A stretch of 64,000 nucleotides of DNA from an uncultured Collinsella sp. (GTDB lineage Bacteria > Actinomycetota > Coriobacteriia > Coriobacteriales > Coriobacteriaceae). Below, piece after piece: positions 51,294 to 59,227 of this stretch (the first letter of the stretch is position 1; every line of letters starts with the position of its first letter). A model generated the notes under the pieces. The model ran no database searches, was not told the DNA's origin, and worked only from the letters and a program-made list of their open reading frames with translations. The position numbers and the translations under genes are program-made. Location of the stretch: contig CAUDAE010000002.1 in the NCBI GenBank assembly GCA_958447445.1, positions 1-64,000 on the forward strand. The letters run 5' to 3'.

Positions 51294-52172
51294 TTAGCGC
51301 TCAACGAACTCTTGGATTTCCGTGAGCAGGCGCTTTGCCTCCTGACGGCCCTGGATATACAGGTCCAAAAGCTTTGCCGGATCGTGCTCGACATGGCCGA
51401 CCTCGACCGGCTTTTGCGGAGCGACGACCAGCGCACGGCCCTCGCGCTCATACTTCCACAGATGCATGCGCTGGATGTTATAGCGGTCGTGGCGCGTCTC
51501 GATAGCCTCGAGCAGATAGGGGTAGTCGGCATAACGCGCACGCGCGGCCGGCAAAAACTCGTAGGGCTTTTTCTCATACGAACGGTCCTGCGTGACGATG
51601 ACGACCGCACGGTCGAAGCCCGCCTCCTCGAGCACATGCTCGATAGGAACCGAATCGGCCACGCCACCGTCGACGTATTTGTGCCCGTCAATCTCGACCG
51701 GCGGCGTCACCAGCGGCAGCGACGTCGAGGCGCGAACAGCGTCGAGGTCAAGTACGGCGCTTTTGACCGGCAGGTACGTGGCGGTTCCAAAGAGCATGTC
51801 CGTCGCGACGGCGTACATCTCGATGGGGCTCGCGTCGAACGTCTCGTTGTCAAAGGGATCCAGGCGGTCCTGGACATCGTTGAAGATAAAGTCGTAGCCC
51901 ACAATGGAGCCCGTGGACGCAAACGATGCGGCGCCCATGAAGCGGTTGTCGTTGCAGAAAGCCAGGTTGATGCGGTTGGCACGGCCGATCTGGTGCGACT
52001 TGTAGTTCACGCCGTTGAGGGCGCCGGCCGATACACCGTAGACAGCCGGAATCTCGACGCCGGCCTCCATGAGAACGTCGAGCACGCCCGCGGTAAACTG
52101 CCCGCGAAAACTACCGCCCTCCAAAACGAGCGCGACCTTGCCAGCGTTCTTTGCCTTATCTTCTGCAGTCAT
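51294..52172 (-). CDS. Patatin-like phospholipase
   Basis: The 292-residue protein has the patatin oxyanion loop LVLEGGSFRGQFTAGVLDVL (16-35), the nucleophile Ser48 in GVSAG and catalytic Asp168 in YVDGGVADSVP. No signal peptide or membrane segment is visible, so it is probably a cytoplasmic lipid acyl hydrolase of the YjjU/RssA-like group. GAGGTCAAT lies upstream of the ATG. Monocistronic. Confidence 0.9.
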   Translation of the reverse strand: MTAEDKAKNAGKVALVLEGGSFRGQFTAGVLDVLMEAGVEIPAVYGVSAGALNGVNYKSHQIGRANRINLAFCNDNRFMGAASFASTGSIVGYDFIFNDVQDRLDPFDNETFDASPIEMYAVATDMLFGTATYLPVKSAVLDLDAVRASTSLPLVTPPVEIDGHKYVDGGVADSVPIEHVLEEAGFDRAVVIVTQDRSYEKKPYEFLPAARARYADYPYLLEAIETRHDRYNIQRMHLWKYEREGRALVVAPQKPVEVGHVEHDPAKLLDLYIQGRQEAKRLLTEIQEFVER

Positions 52173-52257
52173 ATTGACCTCCTGCGATTGCGTTTTGACC
52201 TTCTTCTACCCAGTTTTGGGATGGCGAGCGCGCAGGTTTTTCGAGGCGGCAGGTGAA

Positions 52258-52369
52258 GCGGAAAGTGTGTCCCAGTTTGAGGCGGGATTCCGGGATGCGC
52301 TTTCCGCTTGATGTGTCATCCGGAAACTACGTCCCAGTCTGAGCGCGGATTCCGGGATGGACTTTCCGC
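52258..52369. repeat. Two tandem about 50-bp hairpin repeats
   Basis: Copies at 52258-52307 and 52320-52369 share GTCCCAG, GGATTCCGGGATG and CTTTCCGC and are spaced 62 bp apart. Each can fold back (GGAAAG/CTTTCC with inner TCCC/GGGA). A third partial copy begins at about 52383 (GGGAAAGCGTGTCCC). This is a REP-like array in the gap between the patatin gene and tmRNA. Confidence 0.6.
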
Positions 52370-52440
52370 CTGGGCCGCCATTGGGAAAGCGTGTCCCGGC
52401 CTGCGTTGACGCGGCGTTTTCTTTACGCTCGCGTCCTGCG

Positions 52441-52659
52441 CAGAGTTCGATTCTCCGCGGTACGGGGGGAATCCGTTGATGCGGGGCGAGGCCAGCTGAA
52501 ATTCGACAACCATCGCATCCGTTTTGAGTCGGAAGTTTGCGCGGAGAATCCGCGTGTTCGCTTCGCGAACCCGCACCGGCTTCGGTCGGCTGCCGCCGCC
52601 CTCGCCCGCTCGCTACAAACGCTCGCGCCCTGCATAGAGTTCGATTCTCCGCGGTACGG
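52441..52659 (+). repeat. Two tmRNA-3'-end-like repeats, inverted relative to ssrA
   Basis: AGAGTTCGATTCTCCGCGGT (first 20 nt) occurs at 52442 and 52636 on the plus strand, each extended by ACGG and 194 bp apart. GAGTTCGATTCTCCGCG is identical to the T-arm region of the adjacent tmRNA, which lies on the minus strand. They look like relics of att sites from elements that targeted the tmRNA. Confidence 0.55.
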
Positions 52660-52710
52660 ACAAGAAATAAAAAGGCAGGTAGATATGAGCATCTACCTGC
52701 CTGTTACTTA

Positions 52711-53074
52711 TGGTGGAGGCGCGGAGAATCGAACTCCGGTCCACGAAAGCCCCCTGATTGGCATCTCCAAGCTCAGTCGCTGGTTTTGTCTCGGACGCTT
52801 TGCGCGCAGCGACACGCTCGCGGCGTCCTAACCGGTTCGGTCTTAGCCTGCGCCATACCGATTACGTGCGCAGGAGCATTCCCCTAAAATGACGTCGCGC
52901 CGGTGTCGGGGAAATCACCGGGTTGACGCGCCGCTATAAACTAAGCAGCGAGAGCCATAGGCTCAAAAGAAGAGTTGTTGTCAATTCAATTTGACGGTAC
53001 CCCTGTTTAACGAGGCGAGGAGACCTCGGCTTGCTTCCTCTCTCAGAGCTATCGTGTCGAAACCAGTCGCCCCC
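52711..53074 (-). ncRNA. ssrA: tmRNA (ssrA)
   Basis: The 5' end GGGGGCGACTGGTTTCGAC and the 3' end GGAGTTCGATTCTCCGCGCC plus TCCACCA form the tRNA-like domain; GGGGGCG pairs with CGCCTCC. The tag frame (complement of 52941-52982) reads DNNSSFEPMALAA then TAG; the resume codon upstream of the Asp is uncertain. Pseudoknot-like stems fill the interior. It rescues stalled ribosomes with SmpB. Total length is 364 nt with encoded CCA. Confidence 0.95.
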
Positions 53075-53311
53075 GAATGTCGGGAAAGTCTGGATGGCAT
53101 TGGGCACGAGCACCCAACACCCGTCGACTTTTCAAGGAACATACGGGGCGAGCCCCGCTTGTGGAGTGTTATCTTACCACGTTCTGAAAGCGGACAGCTG
53201 TTCTATGCACGAGCTGTGAAGACCCCAATGTGCGCCGCACTTCGCACTTTTGCTACCGATCGCGTCACGTATATTTTCGCCAAGCAAAATTGACCCGTCG
53301 AAAGGACCGTT

Positions 53312-53746
53312 ATGGATACCAAGCAGCAACTCGTCAATGCCCTCGCAGGCCTGGGTTCAACCATTACCGAAGCTATGGATGTCATCGAAGGCTTTGTCCC
53401 CTGCGGACATCCCGCCCTCACAGTATCGAACGCACTCGTCGCGCTGGACGCCGACGATGATGTTGCTCTCGCCCAGCAGCTCGAGACCGTCGAGGGTTTT
53501 ATCGACCACGTGAGTGAGAACCGCGGCGTGTCCGCCTACCACGGTATCGAGGTCGAGCTCGCGGGGCCCAAGGCCGATCTGTTCGCAGCAATCCGCGAGG
53601 TAGGCGCCCTTATGCAGACCGCAGGCGTCAAGAACACCCAGGTCAACGAGTGGGTCTACCGCAGTCTGGCAGCACTCGACAGCTCCGACGAAAAGGCAGC
53701 CGAGCAGCTCGCAGAAAGTCCCACCATTAAGGCCGAGCTTTTGTAA
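53312..53746 (+). CDS. Conserved-looking hypothetical protein
   Basis: The 144-residue acidic helical soluble protein (LVNALAGLGSTITEAMDVIEGF; ALVALDADDDVALAQQLETVEGFIDHV; LFAAIREVGALMQTAGV) has no membrane segment or catalytic motif. GAAAGGACCGTT precedes the ATG. It stands alone between tmRNA and a toxin-antitoxin pair. I do not recognise the family. Confidence 0.6.
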   Translation: MDTKQQLVNALAGLGSTITEAMDVIEGFVPCGHPALTVSNALVALDADDDVALAQQLETVEGFIDHVSENRGVSAYHGIEVELAGPKADLFAAIREVGALMQTAGVKNTQVNEWVYRSLAALDSSDEKAAEQLAESPTIKAELL

Positions 53747-53804
53747 ATAGCAGAAGCGGGCCCCTTGGCGCATCGTCGTCCAAGAGGCCCGCAACCAGTT
53801 CGCG

Positions 53805-54320
53805 TCAACCGATAGCCGCGCCGCCGCGTTCGGCCAAAGCAAGAATCGGCATCATTTGGCGCGGGGTCTTCGCTGCAAGATCGGCATGTTCGAGCAGCTT
53901 GAGATCGTTAGTTACCAAGTAATCAACCTGGGCGCGCTTGCACGCGGCGAGCACCAAGTTGTCCTCGTAATCGCGATGGAGCGTCAGATATTTGTCGGCC
54001 AGCCAAAGGTCCGACGCATCTGCACCCACGGCCGTAGCGTTTTCGGTCATGTTCCGAACAAACGCCAACGCCGCATCGCCAATTGCACGGGCAGACGCCT
54101 CGTCGAGTGCTCCCCCGCTGGCAAGAACGCTACGCTTCAGCTCGTGCTGAACTACGTACAGCACGTCCTTAGCGATATGCACCGGGAAGAACAGCAACGC
54201 CCGCGTCTCCGTCGCCTGCCCAATAAACGCACGCGCGGCAAGCGACTCGGCATGGTCGGCGCAAAACGAATCGACCCATACGTTAGCGTCCACCATGATC
54301 TTGAGAGGCGCTCCACTCAC
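53805..54320 (-). CDS. PIN-domain toxin (VapC-like)
   Basis: The 171-residue protein has the PIN acidic residues Asp11 (IMVDANVWVDS), Asp117/Asp120 (RDYEDNLVLAACKRA) and Asp139 (DYLVTNDLKLL), the quartet that binds metal for RNA cleavage. A central insertion (about 55-105) makes it longer than VapC. Its start overlaps the stop of the upstream RHH antitoxin gene by 4 nt, as is typical of toxin-antitoxin operons. Confidence 0.85.
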   Translation of the reverse strand: MSGAPLKIMVDANVWVDSFCADHAESLAARAFIGQATETRALLFFPVHIAKDVLYVVQHELKRSVLASGGALDEASARAIGDAALAFVRNMTENATAVGADASDLWLADKYLTLHRDYEDNLVLAACKRAQVDYLVTNDLKLLEHADLAAKTPRQMMPILALAERGGAAIG

Positions 54321-54670
54321 TGGATCATCCCCTTTTGGCGATAATGCTCATCCATGGCGTCGGAATAGATTACGTCCCAATCGCGATCGTCGGATACGGG
54401 CGACGTAGCGATGCCCAGGTCCGCGTAAAGCTGATCCGCCGCCGCCCATGATGCGGCGAACGGCGAGGTGGCACCAGCACTAGGCAGTTGGTCGTCAACG
54501 ACCGACAACACCTCTTCGCACGAACCGCCGCCCTGTGCAACCTTCGCTACGACCTTTTTGATAAGCTCGGGCAGCGAGGCGCCCGAAAACCGCAACGCTT
54601 CCTCCGCATGGTCCTTGACCTGACGATCAACGCGAACGTTCACCTGCGCCATGCCGCTAGCAGCACCCAT
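54317..54670 (-). CDS. RelB/DinJ-like ribbon-helix-helix antitoxin
   Basis: The 117-residue protein begins with the RHH domain MAQVNVRVDRQVKDHAEEALRFSG (first strand VNVRVD), then SLPELIKKVVAKVAQ. The acidic C-terminus (ADLGIATSPVSDDRDWDVIYSDAMDEHY) should wrap the PIN toxin. ATG 54670 (MGAASG) is chosen because GAGGTTGAG precedes it; the ATG at 54652 has no ribosome site. RelB-type antitoxins more often pair with RelE-fold toxins, so pairing with a PIN toxin is noteworthy. Confidence 0.8.
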   Translation of the reverse strand: MGAASGMAQVNVRVDRQVKDHAEEALRFSGASLPELIKKVVAKVAQGGGSCEEVLSVVDDQLPSAGATSPFAASWAAADQLYADLGIATSPVSDDRDWDVIYSDAMDEHYRQKGMIQ

Positions 54671-54700
54671 CTCAACCTCGCCTTCGACTTCTGCTATCCA

Positions 54701-54730
54701 TGCTAGCATTACTATATATTGCTGCTAGCA
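54701..54730 (-). promoter_or_regulatory. Toxin-antitoxin operator
   Basis: The palindrome TGCTAGCA occurs at 54701-54708 and 54723-54730, flanking an AT-rich -10-like ATATATAGT. A third GCTAGCA-like half lies at about 54657 inside the antitoxin start region. Binding by the RHH antitoxin would autoregulate the operon. Confidence 0.6.
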
Positions 54731-54808
54731 CATGGTCAAACGCAAAAGGCCTGCATTCCGATAGCTGCAGCACCGTTCGAATGCAGGCCATAAACTCAAC
54801 CAAAAGCG

Positions 54809-56884
54809 CTAGCGCAGATATGCCTTCGCGTTGCTCAGGCTGTAGGCAATCGTCGAGCCATTGTGCAGCAGCGACGACGTCTGCGGCGTAATCGTGCCGG
54901 TAATGCCGAGCGCCAGCAGCGCCGAGTTGGTAAGCATTACCTTAGAGTAGGAGCTCGTCAGGCGATCAATGAGGCCCTGGCTCATGCGGCGCAGGCGCAC
55001 GATTGCGGCGAGATCCGTGTCGGTCAGGATGATGTCGGCGACCTCCTTGGCGATATCGCTTCCGCCACCCATCGCCAGGCCCACGTCGGCCAAACCGAGC
55101 GCTGGCGAATCGTTGACGCCGTCGCCCACCATGGCAACGTGGCGCCCCTCGCTCTTAATGCGCTCCACATAAGCGTACTTGTCCTCGGGCAGCAGCTCGG
55201 CCTTAAACTCGTCGACCCCTGCCTCTCGCGCAATGCGCTCGGCCGTGCGCTCGGAATCGCCCGTGAGCATGACCACGTGCTTGACGCCCAACGCGTGCAG
55301 GTCGGCGATGGCCTCGCGGACCCCGGGCTTAAGCGGGTCCTCGATACCGAGCACGCCCACAACGGTGCCGTCGACCGCCAGATACAGCGGCGACAGACCC
55401 TGCATCTGGGACTCGATGCGCTCCTTGATGTCGGATTCGAGCTGTGCGCCCTCGTCCTCAAACACAAAATGTGCCGAACCGATGATGGCACGACGTCCTT
55501 CGATGGACGAAGCGATGCCATGCGCCACGATGTACTCGACCGCAGCGTGACGCTCGCGGTGCTCAAGTCCACGCTCGCGAGCAGCGTTGACGACGGCGCG
55601 CGCTACCGGGTGGGGGAAATGCTCCTCCAAGCAAGCGGAAAGGCGCAGGACCTCGTCCTCGCTCCAGCCATCGGTCGTCAGTACGCAAGCCAGGCGCGGC
55701 TGCGCCTCGGTCAGCGTGCCGGTCTTATCAAACACAATGGTATCGGCCTTGGCAAACGACTCAAAGTACTTCGCACCCTTGACCATGACGCCCATCTTGG
55801 CGGCATCGCTCATAGCGGTCATGACGGCAACGGAACCCGTGAGCTTGAGCGCGCACGAGTAGTCGACCATCAGTGCCGCTGAGGTCTTGATGAGGCTACG
55901 CGTGGTGAGAGCGACAAGGCCCGCGAGCAGGAAGTTCCACGGGACGATCTTGTTGGCAAGGTCCTCCATATGCGACTGGCCCTCGGACTTGAGCGAATCG
56001 GCCGTCTGTACGAGCGAGACGATCGAGCGAAGCTTGGTCTGAGCCGTGTTGGCGCGCACGCGCACCAAGATGCTGCCGTCTTCCACGACGGTACCGGCGA
56101 ACACGTCGTCGCCTGCGCTGCGCTCAACGGCAAGCGGCTCGCCGGTCAGGGTCGCCTGGTTGACCATGGCGCTCCCCTGCTCGACCACGCCGTCAATGCA
56201 GATGGACATGCCGGTGCGCACGGCTACCAAGTCGCCGGGCTCAAGCTCGGTGGAGGCAACGCTCACCTCAGTGTCGCCGACCACCTTTTGTGCCTTGTCG
56301 GGCACGTCGAGCAGCGAGTTGATGAGCTCGTTTTCGCTCATGGCGCGGGTGTAGTCCTCGAGCAGTTCGCCCACGTTGAGTAGGAACATCGTCTGGCCTG
56401 CGGTGTCGACATCACGTTTGACGAACGAAATGCCAATGGCCGAAGCGTCGAGCACAGGAACGGTCAGGCGTGGCTGCGCCAGCTCATGAAGGGCAGCGCG
56501 CAAAAATGCCATGTAACCGGCCACGACAAACACCGCACGCAGAGGCGTCGGCAAGAACCAGCGACGTGCGTAATGAGCACCGACGAGTGTCGCCAGGTCC
56601 ATAACGAGTTTGTGCTTGCGCGGCTCGAGTTGCATCACGTAGCCCGACTTGGCATCGGCGATAGCTTGAGCATCGAGTGCGCCCAAGGCGTCGAGCACGC
56701 TCGCGCGGCGTGGCTCGTCGTACTCCAGCGCCATCTGGCCAATGCGGCCATAGACGCGCACCTTGTGCACGCCGTCGATATCGCCGCTGAGCTTAAGAAG
56801 TGCATCGAGATCGCTCTCTGGCACAGGACCCGCCAATTGAAGACGGGTCCTGCCGGGGATCTCGCTAATAATCGAGAATCTCAT
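54809..56884 (-). CDS. P1B-type heavy-metal-transporting ATPase
   Basis: The 691-residue pump has an N-terminal ferredoxin-like domain without a CxxC metal motif (GRTRLQLAGPVPE; about 1-80), membrane helices, the actuator TLTGEPLAVE, the phosphorylation site FDKTGTLTE, HP motif EEHFPHPVARAVV and hinge MVGDGVNDSPAL. Before the phosphorylation domain the ion-binding helix reads VDYSCALKLTG; the CPC/SPC-type Pro is replaced, so the metal is hard to predict. It is encoded 18 nt after a small single-pass protein resembling mycobacterial PacL proteins, partners of CtpC-like pumps. This suggests Mn/Zn or another divalent metal. Confidence 0.87.
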   Translation of the reverse strand: MRFSIISEIPGRTRLQLAGPVPESDLDALLKLSGDIDGVHKVRVYGRIGQMALEYDEPRRASVLDALGALDAQAIADAKSGYVMQLEPRKHKLVMDLATLVGAHYARRWFLPTPLRAVFVVAGYMAFLRAALHELAQPRLTVPVLDASAIGISFVKRDVDTAGQTMFLLNVGELLEDYTRAMSENELINSLLDVPDKAQKVVGDTEVSVASTELEPGDLVAVRTGMSICIDGVVEQGSAMVNQATLTGEPLAVERSAGDDVFAGTVVEDGSILVRVRANTAQTKLRSIVSLVQTADSLKSEGQSHMEDLANKIVPWNFLLAGLVALTTRSLIKTSAALMVDYSCALKLTGSVAVMTAMSDAAKMGVMVKGAKYFESFAKADTIVFDKTGTLTEAQPRLACVLTTDGWSEDEVLRLSACLEEHFPHPVARAVVNAARERGLEHRERHAAVEYIVAHGIASSIEGRRAIIGSAHFVFEDEGAQLESDIKERIESQMQGLSPLYLAVDGTVVGVLGIEDPLKPGVREAIADLHALGVKHVVMLTGDSERTAERIAREAGVDEFKAELLPEDKYAYVERIKSEGRHVAMVGDGVNDSPALGLADVGLAMGGGSDIAKEVADIILTDTDLAAIVRLRRMSQGLIDRLTSSYSKVMLTNSALLALGITGTITPQTSSLLHNGSTIAYSLSNAKAYLR

Positions 56885-56902
56885 AGTTTGTGCCTGGGAG
56901 CG

Positions 56903-57148
56903 TTACTCAGCTGCCTCGTCAGCAGCGGCCTCGCTCTGGGTGATGTAGGCAGCCTCGGCAACCATGTCGTCGACATTAGCCTTGGCCTGCTCGACCATGT
57001 CCTGGTAGCCGTTCTTGATGCGCATGCCGCACGCGATACCCTGCACGCAGGCATTCTTGACCGGAGCGCTGGTGAGCAGCTTGATGCCGGCCGTACCAAG
57101 CAGAAAACCGCCACCGACAAGCAGGGTATTGAACGTCGACTTCTTCAT
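56903..57148 (-). CDS. Small single-pass membrane protein, PacL/DUF1490-like partner of the ATPase
   Basis: The 81-residue protein has a membrane segment (about 6-24: FNTLLVGGGFLLGTAGIKLL) followed by SAPVKNACVQGIACGMRIKNGYQDMVEQAKANVDDMVAEA. The same pattern 'AP-(K/R)-A-V-TA-GLR-AE-A-DxVAEA' characterises DUF1490/PacL metallochaperones next to mycobacterial P1B pumps. The C-terminus is acidic (AAADEAAE) but lacks the Asp/His metal motif of PacL. ATG 57148 is preferred, with AAGGGAGAAGC upstream. It is the first gene of the ATPase operon, so it probably stabilises the pump or hands metal to it. Confidence 0.65.
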   Translation of the reverse strand: MKKSTFNTLLVGGGFLLGTAGIKLLTSAPVKNACVQGIACGMRIKNGYQDMVEQAKANVDDMVAEAAYITQSEAAADEAAE

Positions 57149-57232
57149 GTTGCTTCTCCCTTTTGCCGCATTGGACGCGGCACGGCGCCTCAGCACTCGA
57201 GTAAACAAGTTTGCTCGAGCACACTTTTGGAA

Positions 57233-57264
57233 AATAGTTTAGTTTATCTAACTATTGAGGTCAA
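57233..57264 (-). promoter_or_regulatory. Metalloregulator-type operator on the ATPase-operon promoter
   Basis: The minus-strand promoter has TTGACC (complement of 57259-57264), a 17-nt spacer and TAAACT (complement of 57236-57241). It is covered by the near-palindrome AATAGTTTAG...CTAACTATT (57233-57256), whose AT-rich TTAG/CTAA arms resemble DtxR/MntR sites. A second repeat CTCGAG...CTCGAG lies just downstream (57197-57220). Confidence 0.6.
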
Positions 57265-57339
57265 CAAAGGTTAACTTTTTGGAAATCTTGAGGCGCGATG
57301 TAACCAAGGGACCGTACCTGCGCCACATCCACAAAACAA

Positions 57340-57362
57340 TGGGCGTGCCGACGGCACGCCCA
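57340..57362 (-). terminator. Distal terminator of the gat operon
   Basis: Perfect 10-bp stem TGGGCGTGCC/GGCACGCCCA with 3-nt loop, followed on the minus strand by ATTGTTTTG. It lies about 190 nt after the gatB stop, so the structured element B is inside the gatB 3' UTR. Confidence 0.6.
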
Positions 57363-57414
57363 TTCACTCTATTTCATTCAGCCCACCTGACCCGAACGGC
57401 CGAGTCGTTGCGGA

Positions 57415-57544
57415 ACCGAGGGGCCGGGCGCAGGGCCTTGCCTCTCAATGAGTTCCGCACGAACAGGAGGCGCCAGTGGCGCCTCCGTCGTGAGTCAGGA
57501 CTGTCCGAAATTGAGAGGCAAGGCCCTGCGCCCGGCCCCTCGGT
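57415..57544 (-). repeat. Structured 3'-UTR element B (conserved core, variable perfect stems)
   Basis: Outer arms 57415-57449 and 57510-57544 are 35-nt perfect inverted repeats unrelated in sequence to those of element A. Read on the minus strand, the interior holds TCGGACAGTCCTGACTC, an apical stem GGAGGCGCC/GGCGCCTCC with loop ACT, and TCGTGCGGAACTC. It begins 7 nt after the gatB stop in sense orientation. Confidence 0.85.
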
Positions 57545-57550
57545 CCCCGC

Positions 57551-59227
57551 TTACGAGAGCGACGTTCTCAGCAACTCGTTGAAGAGCTTCGGATTGCCCT
57601 TGCCGCGGCTCGCCTTCATGCACTGGCCCACCAAAAAGCCAATGACCTTCTGGTTGCCGTCACGATACTGCTGCGCCTGATCGGCACAGTTTGCCAGCAC
57701 CTCGTCCACAATCGGCTGCAGCGCGCCGGCATCGCTCACCTGACGCATACCGCGCTCGTCGACGATCTTGTTGGGGTCGTCGCCAGTCTGGGCCATGGCC
57801 TCAAAGACCTCGTGCGCCTGGTTGGAGCTGATGGCATCGGTCGCCAGCAGCTTAGCCAGCGCTGCTACCTGAGCCGGCGCGATGCCGGAATCGGCCAGCG
57901 AGACGCCCGCGCCCTTAAGGTAGGCAATCATCTCGTTCACCAGCAGGTTTGCGACCGTCTGGGCCTCCTTGCCAGCCATGCCGGCAGCGGCGGCCTCAAA
58001 GAACTCGGCAAACTCGGGGTCGCCGGCAATCTGCTCGGCATCAGCCGCCTTAATGCCAAAGTCGGCCTCAAAACGGGCGCGCTTGGCATCGGGCAGCTCG
58101 GGGATCTCGCCACGGCAGCGGTCGATGAACTCGTCGTCCAGATCGAACGGCGCCAGATCGGGATCGGGGAACAGACGATAGTCGTCTGCCGTTTCCTTAA
58201 CACGCATGACAACGGTGCGCTTGCGGCTAGGCTCCCAGTGGCGGGTCTCCTGGTAGATAATGCCGCCCTCCTCGAGCACCTCGGCCTGGCGGCAGATCTC
58301 GTAGGCAAGGCCGTCGTGCAGGCTCTTGAACGAGTTGAGGTTCTTGAGCTCGGTCTTGGTGCCCAGCTTGGTCTCGCCGCGGCGGCGCAGCGACACATTG
58401 CCGTCGCAACGCATGGAGCCCTTCTCCATGGAGCAGTCGGAGATGCCCAGTGTCACAAAGATGCGACGGAGCTTCTCCATAAACAGGCGAGCCTCCTCGG
58501 GCGTGCGCAGATCGGGCTCGGTGACGAGCTCAATCAGCGGCGTGCCGCAGCGGTTGTAGTCGACGAGCGACTCGGCCGCGGCGGTAATGCGGCCCTCGGC
58601 GCCGCCCACATGGACCATCTTGGCGGCGTCCTCCTCCATATGGATGCGCAGGATGCGGATGGGCACCGTGTAGGAACCGTCCTCGCGACGCTCGGGCATC
58701 TGCAGGTTGGACGCGTCGTAGCTGGCCAGGTGACCGGCGCGCTGGTTACCCTCGCGCATGGTAGAGGACATGGACGTGGACAGGCCCTCGGCGTTGGCCG
58801 AGGCGCTCGCCAGGCTCTGGGCCTCGGCCTCGCCAAACGCGCAGTCGGGGCGCTCGGCGGCACCGCGACCGGTCACGTCCAGATCCAGGTGACCGTACAT
58901 GGCAAAGGCGACCGGACCCTGCGTAGTCTGGAAGTTCTTGGCCATATCGGGATAGAAATAGTGCTTGCGGTAGAACATCGAGTGGCGCTGGATCTCGCAG
59001 TTGGTAGCAAGACCGGCCTTGACGATGCTCTCGATGGCGCGCTTGTTGGGCACCGGCAGGGCGCCGGGCAGACCCAGGCACACCGGGCACACGTTGGCGT
59101 TGGGTTCGTCATCGTGGCTGAGCTTGCAGTTGCAGAACATCTTGGTATCGAGTGCGGTGAGCTCGGTATGGATCTCCAGGCCAATCACGGCCTCCCAATC
59201 CTGCAGGACCTCGGAAAGCTCCTTCAT
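57551..59227 (-). CDS. gatB: Aspartyl/glutamyl-tRNA amidotransferase subunit B
   Basis: The 558-residue subunit binds misacylated Glu-tRNA(Gln) or Asp-tRNA(Asn) and activates it with ATP. It shows VIGLEIHTELTALDTKMFCNC, CPVCLGLPGALPV, RKHYFYPDMAKNFQ, RIHMEEDAAKMVHVG, the tRNA-binding helical and YqeY-like C-terminus (NPKLFNELLRTSLS). Between the FYPD block and RIHMEED, residues about 119-187 are an acidic/Ser-rich insertion (SLASASANAEGLSTSMSSTM) where most GatB proteins have a short strand, and the usual QYD motif is altered (TTQGPVAFAMYGHL). This accounts for the extra length over about 475-500. The start overlaps the gatA stop. Confidence 0.95.
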   Translation of the reverse strand: MKELSEVLQDWEAVIGLEIHTELTALDTKMFCNCKLSHDDEPNANVCPVCLGLPGALPVPNKRAIESIVKAGLATNCEIQRHSMFYRKHYFYPDMAKNFQTTQGPVAFAMYGHLDLDVTGRGAAERPDCAFGEAEAQSLASASANAEGLSTSMSSTMREGNQRAGHLASYDASNLQMPERREDGSYTVPIRILRIHMEEDAAKMVHVGGAEGRITAAAESLVDYNRCGTPLIELVTEPDLRTPEEARLFMEKLRRIFVTLGISDCSMEKGSMRCDGNVSLRRRGETKLGTKTELKNLNSFKSLHDGLAYEICRQAEVLEEGGIIYQETRHWEPSRKRTVVMRVKETADDYRLFPDPDLAPFDLDDEFIDRCRGEIPELPDAKRARFEADFGIKAADAEQIAGDPEFAEFFEAAAAGMAGKEAQTVANLLVNEMIAYLKGAGVSLADSGIAPAQVAALAKLLATDAISSNQAHEVFEAMAQTGDDPNKIVDERGMRQVSDAGALQPIVDEVLANCADQAQQYRDGNQKVIGFLVGQCMKASRGKGNPKLFNELLRTSLS

